Notes under the pieces: model-generated
Databases searched by the model: none
What the model was told of the DNA's origin: nothing
What the model saw: only the letters and a program-made list of their open reading frames with translations
Translations under genes and position numbers: made by a program
IMG/VR virus record: IMGVR_UViG_3300030107_005950
Location: 1-36,264 of that record
Source of the DNA: a virus
Length of the DNA: 36,264 nucleotides
Reading direction: 5' to 3' (one strand)
Shown here: piece after piece, positions 1 to 5,622 of the stretch
How the letters are laid out: the number at the start of each line of letters is the position of its first letter
Numbering within the stretch: position 1 is the stretch's first letter

Positions 1-98
1 TGTGTGGCTATGGCAGCAGAGGACATCTCTGCAGATGCTGCAGGTAAGTTCCTTCTTCAGGGGTTCCTTCGGGACAACGGGAGCTTCCCCTCCTACAC
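1..98. repeat. Terminal direct repeat, left copy
   Basis: Bases 1-98 are identical to 36166-36263. The next base differs (G at 99, A at 36264). The coding frame continues exactly from the right end into this copy, so the repeat marks a circular assembly or terminal redundancy rather than a second gene copy. Confidence 0.95.
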
Positions 99-264
99 GA
101 TTGGTGGAACCCTCTACACACCCGAGGCCGAGACCTCTTCTCAGAACGTGCCCGAGCAGACTGCTCCTGATTCAGACGGTGACTTCGTTCAAGTTATCGG
201 TTGGGCTGTCACTGCAGACATGGTCTTCTTCAACCCCAGCAACGACGTGATTGAGGTCGCCTGA
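1..264 (+). CDS. Tail fibre-like protein, C-terminal end (continues from 34600)
   Basis: This is the 3' end of the gene that starts at 34600 and runs off the right edge. Joining 36165 to 1 keeps the frame and gives about 609 residues in total. The part here encodes the last 87 residues, a compact Gly/Asp-rich beta-type domain ending in VIEVA. Comparable C-terminal domains occur in structural proteins of uncultured marine phages, which is recalled family knowledge and not a search result. An internal GTG or ATG near 4-10 could be mistaken for a start, but the uninterrupted frame across the join argues against that. The TGA at 262-264 overlaps the next ATG by one base, so translation is probably coupled. 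Confidence 0.85.
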   Translation, partial: CVAMAAEDISADAAGKFLLQGFLRDNGSFPSYTIGGTLYTPEAETSSQNVPEQTAPDSDGDFVQVIGWAVTADMVFFNPSNDVIEVA

Positions 265-1421
265 TGCCCGACATTGAGAAGCTAAACGATGTGGCAACTG
301 GTAGCATTGAGGCCGTCAATGGGGTGTCTAAAGCAAACATCCAGGCGATCAATGGCGTTGGTGTACCTGCAGCAGCAACAGGGGCTTCTCGATGGGTCGT
401 TGTCACGGGTGCCGGATACGTCGCGACGTGCGCAAACTCCGACCGTACATCGTGGAGCAGCTACGACGGGACAGACAGTTCCACTCCGAAAGGCCTGTCT
501 ATAGCGTTCGGAAAGAACAACAGCGGAGCTGACATCTACATCTGCACACGTGACGCAAGCGCACGGGAGATACAGGTATCGGGATCGGATGTCACCACTG
601 ATGCGGTATGGACGGACGTGAACATTGACCACAAACAGTTCGACATCATGTGGGGGGCACGGTCTGACGGTACAGCAGCGGGGACATGGGTCGCTGTTGG
701 TGACGATGCATCATGCTTCAGAAGCACGGACGGCGGGGCGAACTGGTCAGAGATTGATCTCACGGGTCTCAGCGGACACTCGACCACACCACACTTCAAG
801 GGCATTGCATCTAATGGAAGTGGAAAGTGGATGATGGCCCAGGATGGCAATCTGTACGTGTCGACCAATGACGCGGCATCGTTTGCCATATCCACACCAT
901 GGGGAACAGACACACCAGTGACCGTGCAAGGGATCTGCTACACAAACTCTACATGGGTCATCGCATACAGTAGGGGCAGCGCTCCACGGTTACGCTCATG
1001 CGCCGATTCAGACACAACGGACTGGTCGGATGAGTACACGGTGAATGACATCAGCGGTTCAAGCATGGCCAACTCAGGCGGCGACACGTCATCGGACTTT
1101 GTTCGTATGGCTGCAGCCAGCGGGCGCGTCTGCTTTCTTGACACGGGAGACAATCAACTGACGTACGTAGATGTCAACGGCAAGACCATCAGCAACGGTG
1201 GATTCGTTGATCTTGCGTCTTCACCCGGCTCGATGAGCGGCGACGTTTGCCAAGACATTGCAACCGATGGGACAACGTGGTTGATGTCGATGAAAGGCGG
1301 CGACGTATTGGAGAGCACAGACAACGGAGAATCGTGGTCGCGGATTGTCAACGACTTGACTATCTCAAGCAGCCAGCGGGATCTGAACGCGATCACATGT
1401 GACGTGGTGCTACCACTTTAA
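264..1421 (+). CDS. Asp-box (sialidase-like propeller) tail protein
   Basis: A 385-aa protein, probably a virion tail or host-attachment component. Two clear Asp-box (BNR) motifs are visible, STDGGANW at residues 154-161 and STDNGESW at 351-358, with a degenerate one near 199-207 (VSTNDAASF). Regularly spaced Trp and Gly residues fit a beta-propeller. The N-terminus carries a repeated pattern of the type I-x-A-[IV]-N-G-V (residues 15-32) that I associate with phage tail proteins. No catalytic sialidase Arg triad can be assigned, so glycan binding is more likely than hydrolysis. It directly follows the fibre gene with a TGATG overlap and precedes the lysis block. Function is inferred from motifs and position. 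Confidence 0.75.
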   Translation: MPDIEKLNDVATGSIEAVNGVSKANIQAINGVGVPAAATGASRWVVVTGAGYVATCANSDRTSWSSYDGTDSSTPKGLSIAFGKNNSGADIYICTRDASAREIQVSGSDVTTDAVWTDVNIDHKQFDIMWGARSDGTAAGTWVAVGDDASCFRSTDGGANWSEIDLTGLSGHSTTPHFKGIASNGSGKWMMAQDGNLYVSTNDAASFAISTPWGTDTPVTVQGICYTNSTWVIAYSRGSAPRLRSCADSDTTDWSDEYTVNDISGSSMANSGGDTSSDFVRMAAASGRVCFLDTGDNQLTYVDVNGKTISNGGFVDLASSPGSMSGDVCQDIATDGTTWLMSMKGGDVLESTDNGESWSRIVNDLTISSSQRDLNAITCDVVLPL

Positions 1422-1430
1422 GGAGCTCAA

Positions 1431-1853
1431 GTGCGGAACATCGAGCACGTCATTGTCCACCATACTGCTAGCCCGCCTGACTGGACGCTGGAGCGTATTA
1501 GTGAATCTCACCAGGAGCGAGGCTTTGCAGAGCATTCCGGCACCCATTGCGGGTACCACTACGTAATCGAGAGCGACGCTACTTTACGCTTGGGGCGCAG
1601 CATCGATGTGGTTGGTGCCCACTGCAAGGGGTTCAATGCGAAGAGCATAGGCGTATGTGTTGTCGGTTCGTTTGAAGGTGACGACGAGCCAACCGAAGAA
1701 CAATGGGCTACGCTGGTTACGTTGTGTGCTGACTTGCTGCGTCAGTTTCCTGATGCTGGTGTGGTTGGCCACAAAGAAATGAAACCCACGTTGTGCCCTG
1801 GTTTTGACCCGTCGATTCTAAGGTCTGATGTGTTTGCTAAGCTGGAGTGTTGA
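1431..1853 (+). CDS. N-acetylmuramoyl-L-alanine amidase, T7 lysozyme type (endolysin)
   Basis: A 140-aa Amidase_2/PGRP-fold enzyme that cleaves the amide bond between MurNAc and L-Ala in peptidoglycan during lysis. By alignment from memory with T7 gp3.5, the zinc ligands are H10 (in VHHTAS), H114 (in GHKE) and C122 (in LCPGF), and Y42 matches the active-site Tyr. The T7 catalytic Lys two residues before the Cys is Thr120 here, as in many PGRP amidases. There is no signal peptide, so it needs a holin for release. The start is GTG at 1431 behind AAGGAG. T7 lysozyme also inhibits the phage RNA polymerase, but none is encoded here, so a purely lytic role is likely. Confidence 0.93.
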   Translation: MRNIEHVIVHHTASPPDWTLERISESHQERGFAEHSGTHCGYHYVIESDATLRLGRSIDVVGAHCKGFNAKSIGVCVVGSFEGDDEPTEEQWATLVTLCADLLRQFPDAGVVGHKEMKPTLCPGFDPSILRSDVFAKLEC

Positions 1854-1854
1854 T

Positions 1855-2049
1855 ATGGCTACCAAAGTTTTGAACGGATTGTTTCACTCACATGAGCGGA
1901 TCAGCTATCGCCGATTGATGGCGTTTGTTGCTGCGTCTGGTTTGCTGTACGTGGGCAAACTGGATTCTGATTCTTGGGTCATGGTGTGCATCGCGTTTAT
2001 CGCTGGTGAAGCAGCTCCTAAGATGGCGGCTGCGTTTAGACGTGGTTGA
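1855..2049 (+). CDS. Small membrane protein, holin candidate
   Basis: A 64-aa protein with two hydrophobic stretches, about residues 21-35 and 41-54, separated by a short polar turn (KLDSDS), and basic residues at the C-terminus. Size, two-span topology and position one base after the endolysin stop suggest a class II-like holin that permeabilises the inner membrane. The ATG at 1855 is chosen because GGAG precedes it by seven bases; an in-frame GTG upstream at 1828 lies inside the amidase gene. There is no sequence family I can name, so holin is inferred from context. Confidence 0.6.
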   Translation: MATKVLNGLFHSHERISYRRLMAFVAASGLLYVGKLDSDSWVMVCIAFIAGEAAPKMAAAFRRG

Positions 2050-2299
2050 GAACCTCGGCATCGTGTCAATACTTGTCGCGGCTGTATTAGCAGCGGTGGC
2101 AATGTTTATGCGTAAGCGTAGCGAGCCCGTGAAGGGGCCTGCAGCGCCGCCTACACCTGTAATGGTGGAAGAGGTTAGGGAAGAGATAGAAAAGTCTGCA
2201 CAAGAGAACCTGGATGCAATCAGCGTTGGCCTGACTGGTGCCGACCCAGCTGGAGCCGTGGCTGACGCTGCGAACCGGTTAGCCAGGTTGCGAAAGTAA
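2042..2299 (+). CDS. Single-span membrane protein of lysis block
   Basis: An 85-aa protein with one N-terminal membrane segment (about residues 6-23), a basic stop-transfer stretch (RKRSEP), a Pro-rich linker and an acidic helical C-terminal half. The GTG start at 2042 overlaps the upstream stop by eight bases; longer in-frame starts would overlap the whole holin candidate and give an implausible Trp/Leu/Arg-rich extension. It could be an i-spanin-like or holin-accessory protein. No family is recognised. Confidence 0.6.
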   Translation: MVENLGIVSILVAAVLAAVAMFMRKRSEPVKGPAAPPTPVMVEEVREEIEKSAQENLDAISVGLTGADPAGAVADAANRLARLRK

Positions 2300-2739
2300 T
2301 GTCCCCGCTATTGCTTTTGTCACTCTTGCAGCCTGGATGGTCTCAAACATTGAGCGCTCCGCAGGTTTCCTTTCCTGTACCTGACGAATGCTCCGAGAAC
2401 ATCCCCATCCGGTACGGCGAGGAACTTCCCCAGTCCTTAGCCAAGCCGGATGGTACGGCTGCGTGCACGGGTGTCGTTGTGCCCGTCAGTCAGTTGGCGT
2501 ACCTGCTCCAGCTGGAGGAATATCAACGGGCCCAAGAGCGGCTTCATATGCTGGATATCAGGCTATTAGAGAATGAACGTGACTGGTATCGTGACCAGTA
2601 TGTCACGCTGTCTGAGCCATTACCGTGGTACGAAAAGGCTGTGACTCAGCGTTGGATTGGTAGAGCTGAGACTTTGTTGACTGTATCCGTGGTGGCTTTT
2701 GGGCTCGGATATGCTTATGATGTAGGTAGAGGGTCGTGA
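2299..2739 (+). CDS. Secreted or membrane-anchored protein, spanin-like candidate
   Basis: A 146-aa protein. It begins with a hydrophobic signal-like segment (residues 1-16), has two Cys (31 and 56) in a short periplasmic-type domain, a predicted coiled coil (about 66-100, rich in E, R, Q and L), and a second hydrophobic span near 124-141. The start overlaps the previous stop (TAATG). Hydrophobic ends around a coiled coil fit a spanin or other envelope-spanning lysis protein, but no lipobox is visible. The assignment is by position and architecture only. Confidence 0.6.
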   Translation: MSPLLLLSLLQPGWSQTLSAPQVSFPVPDECSENIPIRYGEELPQSLAKPDGTAACTGVVVPVSQLAYLLQLEEYQRAQERLHMLDIRLLENERDWYRDQYVTLSEPLPWYEKAVTQRWIGRAETLLTVSVVAFGLGYAYDVGRGS

Positions 2740-3029
2740 TGGAACTGAAAGACACAGTGGTGCCGATTGCTTCAGCGCTGATTGCAGTGGGCATGTCTTT
2801 GGCTACGGTTACAGCTACGGCGCAAGATGCAGACGAGCTTGCGGATCGGGTGCGAGACATAGAGGTCAAGCAAGCGGGCGAAGAGTCGACCAAGGTGATC
2901 GTGAAGCAGAACACTGAGCGCTTGGAGAGACTGGAAGAGATTATGGGTAAGCTGGCAGAGCAGCAAGCTAAGTCAATGGCCAACCAGGCCGCTATATGCC
3001 AAGCTACTGGGGCGGATTGCGCCCGGTAG
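2739..3029 (+). CDS. Membrane-anchored coiled-coil protein of lysis block
   Basis: A 96-aa protein with one N-terminal hydrophobic segment (about residues 7-26), followed by a charged heptad-like helix (about 30-85) and two Cys near the C-terminus. The ATG at 2739 overlaps the upstream TGA; GTG at 2736, one codon earlier, is an alternative start. This layout is that of an inner-membrane spanin or of a signal-anchored coiled-coil protein. It is the last gene of the plus-strand late transcript and ends two bases before the end of the convergent methyltransferase gene, leaving no room for a terminator between them. Confidence 0.6.
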   Translation: MELKDTVVPIASALIAVGMSLATVTATAQDADELADRVRDIEVKQAGEESTKVIVKQNTERLERLEEIMGKLAEQQAKSMANQAAICQATGADCAR

Positions 3030-3031
3030 TC

Positions 3032-3757
3032 TCATTCATCTACGTCCAGTGCCAGTTTGTCGAGAGCTCTTCGGTACCGCTTCGGGTCTATCTCTGCGCC
3101 AACGTACCTTCTTCCTTGGCCTACTCGTTTAACAGCACGGCCGACTGTGCATAGCCCTGCGTATATGTCCAAGACCGTGTCTCCTGGTGAGCTCCACACT
3201 TCAATCATGTTTGCTTGGTAGCTGATCGGTTTCTCGCTGTGCTCTAGTGCTTCTCCACTCTTGCTGCCTCTGCCTCTGTGCTGCTCTGTGACGTGAGTGG
3301 AACGAAGTAGTTTAGTAGTTGTTGGCTTTGGCTTTCCCTTTCTGTACACCAGTATGGGCTCCGCGTTTCCTCTCCAATGAAAGCCGCTACCTGGGGCACC
3401 CGTCTTGGACCATGCTCCACCAGTCAGGTACTCCCACTGTATGTTCTCTGGAGTAGCCACTGCCATCCAGTCAGCCAGTAGCGGGAAGGTTGCCCACAGT
3501 ATTAGGTATGCGTCTGGAGCTGCACAGCTGTAGGCCTTCCGTACGTGGCCAACTATGTCCGCCATTGTCAGGCATGAATAGTGGCTTGCTGCGCTTCTTG
3601 TCTTGTCTCCACTGTTGCTGTACGTCCACGGTGGGTCACAGAATACCAGTCGAGCATCACGTACTTCATTGAGCAAATCATCTGCCGAGCTCAGGCGCAG
3701 GTCTATGTGGTCCGGTTTGCTGGGTGGCTCCACGCTTAGAAGCGACAGCTGCCTCAT
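3032..3757 (-). CDS. MT-A70 family DNA N6-adenine methyltransferase
   Basis: A 241-aa S-adenosylmethionine-dependent methyltransferase that would modify adenine in DNA. The catalytic DPPW motif is at residues 41-44, HSEKP at 173-177 (a conserved MT-A70 element), and the SAM-binding C-terminal segment LDIYAGLCTVG near 196-206 is followed by RYVGAEID. The start at 3757 makes an ATGA overlap with the 50-aa gene upstream; an ATG at 3826 would add 23 residues but overlap that gene more deeply. It is the last gene of a three-gene minus operon headed by a winged-helix protein. No cognate endonuclease is present, so self-protection from host restriction or regulation by methylation is likely. Confidence 0.92.
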   Translation of the reverse strand: MRQLSLLSVEPPSKPDHIDLRLSSADDLLNEVRDARLVFCDPPWTYSNSGDKTRSAASHYSCLTMADIVGHVRKAYSCAAPDAYLILWATFPLLADWMAVATPENIQWEYLTGGAWSKTGAPGSGFHWRGNAEPILVYRKGKPKPTTTKLLRSTHVTEQHRGRGSKSGEALEHSEKPISYQANMIEVWSSPGDTVLDIYAGLCTVGRAVKRVGQGRRYVGAEIDPKRYRRALDKLALDVDE

Positions 3758-3906
3758 GCTTTCTTGGGTTGTTTGGGTGGTGGGAGCGGCGGGTACTTCC
3801 TTCCCAGGTCGTTCCAATACTTCCACGGATCAAGATCGTGCTTTCGTCTGTCGTCTTCCCACTCTTTCCTTTCTGCGGATCGGCTTGTCGGTGCTTCGTC
3901 TGACAT
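3754..3906 (-). CDS. Small hypothetical protein, 50 aa
   Basis: A 50-aa highly charged protein with a Pro- and Lys-rich C-terminus (PPLPPPKQPKK). The ATG at 3906 overlaps the TAA of the winged-helix gene (TAATG), and its TGA overlaps the methyltransferase ATG (ATGA). Double translational coupling supports it as a real gene despite its size. A longer in-frame version from 3990 exists but would lie inside the upstream gene. I do not recognise the family. Confidence 0.6.
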   Translation of the reverse strand: MSDEAPTSRSAERKEWEDDRRKHDLDPWKYWNDLGRKYPPLPPPKQPKKA

Positions 3907-4199
3907 TAGTTCACCGCCTTCGGTGGCATGCTGTGCTTCATGGCTTTGATGCCTGCTTGCGTCGGCACTAAGCGTGGGAATCCCTTCCACTTTACGATGT
4001 CAATCAAACCACGACCCTTCAGGCCTTGGATAGCAGAGGTAACAGAGCGTCTGTTGTGCCCCATCGGCTCCATCTCTGCGACCATTTGATTCGGCGTCCA
4101 CGAATGAAGAGGGTCGGTGGTTACGTACAGCAATACGGTCCATCTCAATGAGTTCTTGTGGATAACGGGCGCGTGCTCGGGCGGTGTTCGTAGATTCAA
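3906..4199 (-). CDS. Winged-helix DNA-binding protein
   Basis: A 97-aa protein with a winged helix-turn-helix pattern. A helix around TPNQMVAEM (residues 35-43), a recognition helix around RSVTSAIQGLKGRGLI (50-65), and a wing (IVKWKGFPRLV) with a final helix are visible. The start is TTG at 4199, selected because a strong AGGAGG lies five bases upstream on the minus strand. It is transcribed divergently from the replication operon across an 81-bp gap that contains a perfect palindrome, so it is a natural candidate for the regulator of that intergenic region. That role is inference. Confidence 0.75.
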   Translation of the reverse strand: MNLRTPPEHAPVIHKNSLRWTVLLYVTTDPLHSWTPNQMVAEMEPMGHNRRSVTSAIQGLKGRGLIDIVKWKGFPRLVPTQAGIKAMKHSMPPKAVN

Positions 4200-4217
4200 A
4201 GTATCCTCCTATTTGTG

Positions 4218-4235
4218 TCTTGACTACATAGTCAA
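4218..4235 (+). promoter_or_regulatory. Palindromic operator overlapping a -35-like element
   Basis: The sequence TTGACTACATAGTCAA at 4220-4235 is a perfect 7-2-7 dyad. It begins with TTGACT, a good sigma70 -35 element, but no strong -10 follows at 16-18 bp (TACGGT at 17). The 17 bases 4218-4234 recur exactly, on the minus strand, at 9599-9615. The spot lies between the divergent winged-helix and replication genes, 46 bases before the ATG at 4281. Confidence 0.65.
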
Positions 4236-4280
4236 TGTATCATACGGTGTCCAGACCTCATCAAAACATTTGGAGATTTT

Positions 4281-4922
4281 ATGAGCCCCACTAAGAAACT
4301 TGAGATCATTGACCCCGAAACTCTGAGCGAGGCTCACTTCCAGGACCTACATGGGAAGCGATACATCTTGCACACGGGGCTACTGAAGCTGGCGCATGAG
4401 CATGGCCCAGTGGACATCAGTGTAGACATCGTATCGTACGCAGGTGTAGGCGGAGAGGCTGTGACAACGGCAACAGTGACGGGCCCACGTGGTACGTTCA
4501 CTGAGGTTGGCGATGCTTCTCCCGAGAACACTCGTCTGCGCACAGCTACACTTCGCCTTGCTGCTACCCGGGCCGTGAACCGGGCGTGTCGCCTGTACCT
4601 GGGCTTGGGCATGACGAGCTTGGAAGAGATGCCGCCCGAGGGTGCGGACGCTGCGCCACCACCAGTCAAGCGAGAGTACAAGAAGTCAACCAAGGCATAC
4701 GGGAAGTGGGACGGTGAGACCGTGTTTGATTCATGCCCCGATTGTGGTGGTCGAGTGTGGGATAACCGCGAGAACCGCAGGAACCCGAGAGCTCCAGTGT
4801 TTAAGTGTGCTGATGCGGAAGGTTGTGGGTGGATTGCGTGGCCAGCTGATGAGAAAAAGAAGCCGAAGTCTCTTCATCCAAGTGACAACATGACTGACCA
4901 AGAAGTGATGGAGTTGTTCTAA
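4281..4922 (+). CDS. Putative single-strand annealing-like protein with zinc ribbon
   Basis: A 213-aa protein. The first 115 residues hold beta strands followed by a helix, with the pattern GDASPEN and then RTATLRLAATRAVNRACRL (residues 78-105). This resembles the conserved core of Rad52-like and related annealing proteins in phages; I recall the pattern but cannot confirm it. A linker rich in Pro, Ala and Lys leads to a zinc ribbon with C152, C155, C176 and C182 (CX2C-X20-CX5C). It is the first gene of the replication operon, preceded by GGAG five bases before the ATG, and is followed by RHH, RusA and primase-helicase genes, which supports a DNA-transaction role. It may be only a hypothetical DNA-binding protein. 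Confidence 0.55.
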   Translation: MSPTKKLEIIDPETLSEAHFQDLHGKRYILHTGLLKLAHEHGPVDISVDIVSYAGVGGEAVTTATVTGPRGTFTEVGDASPENTRLRTATLRLAATRAVNRACRLYLGLGMTSLEEMPPEGADAAPPPVKREYKKSTKAYGKWDGETVFDSCPDCGGRVWDNRENRRNPRAPVFKCADAEGCGWIAWPADEKKKPKSLHPSDNMTDQEVMELF

Positions 4923-5161
4923 TGGCTGACCCTGACAACACACCTGGGTTGACTCGCATTGGGAAGCGGTGGAAGGTGCAGGCATACCTCTCTGATGAGG
5001 CTGCGCAGGCTATCGCTGACCAAGCGGAGGCTTGTGATCAAAGTGTTGGCAGCATTGTGTCTGCCATCATCGACAAGGTTGCAGCTGGTCGGAACCCCAC
5101 GCCAACGGATAAGATTATTGCAGCCATGAAGGGCGCAGCTCAAGCGCGGAAGCGCGGCTGA
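4922..5161 (+). CDS. Ribbon-helix-helix-like small DNA-binding protein
   Basis: A 79-aa protein whose order fits the MetJ/Arc/CopG ribbon-helix-helix fold: strand KVQAYLS (residues 18-24), helix A (about 25-39), a short turn, then helix B starting at SVGSIVSAIIDKVA. A basic tail (QARKRG) ends the protein. The ATG overlaps the preceding TAA (TAATG) and a GGAG lies eight bases upstream. In this operon it could autoregulate early transcription, and palindromic sites such as the dyad at 4220-4235 are typical RHH targets; this pairing is inferred. Confidence 0.65.
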   Translation: MADPDNTPGLTRIGKRWKVQAYLSDEAAQAIADQAEACDQSVGSIVSAIIDKVAAGRNPTPTDKIIAAMKGAAQARKRG

Positions 5162-5622
5162 TGTGGCACCTAGTATTGGACGACGTTGTTATAGGTAAGC
5201 CCGTAGCAAAGGGCAGACCTCGGGCTTTCCGTGCTGGAAAAATGATTCGCATGTACACACCTGAGAATGTGAAGAAGTACGAGAATCTGATTGGTGGTTC
5301 GCTCTGGGCAGAGATTCCACGAAGGAGTAAGCCTGTGATCCCGGAGGGTCCGGTTCGTTTGGAGCTCGACATCTTCCATCCCAGGCCTCAGCGGTTGATG
5401 CGGTTGAAAGATCCTCCTGGTCCACTGATGATGAACGTCAAACCAGACATAGACAATGTCCTGAAAAGTACGATGGATGGTATTTCGAAGGCACCAATAT
5501 GGCACGATGACGCGCAGGTTTGCAGTGTCACGGTGAATCAGTGGCGATGCTCTAAGGAAGGGAAGCCACGTATTGAATTGAAGATCTACGAATGGAGGGA
5601 GCCCGACTGTGAGAAGCTTTGA
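5161..5622 (+). CDS. rusA: RusA-family Holliday junction resolvase
   Basis: A 153-aa endonuclease that cleaves branched DNA formed during phage recombination or replication. The RusA signature KPDIDNVLKSTMDG is present, and D96, D98 and D117 keep the spacing of the E. coli RusA catalytic aspartates (D70, D72, D91). The N-terminal GKPVAKGRPR and the segment before the signature also fit the family. The length is near the usual 120-150 residues. It starts at a TGATG overlap, and its last 14 bases overlap the GTG start of the primase-helicase gene. It probably removes junctions before packaging. Confidence 0.92.
   Translation: MWHLVLDDVVIGKPVAKGRPRAFRAGKMIRMYTPENVKKYENLIGGSLWAEIPRRSKPVIPEGPVRLELDIFHPRPQRLMRLKDPPGPLMMNVKPDIDNVLKSTMDGISKAPIWHDDAQVCSVTVNQWRCSKEGKPRIELKIYEWREPDCEKL

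Noticed and set aside
282-632. 116-aa minus-strand frame in the Asp-box gene
   Set aside because: Antisense shadow, Cys/Arg-rich with no ribosome site.
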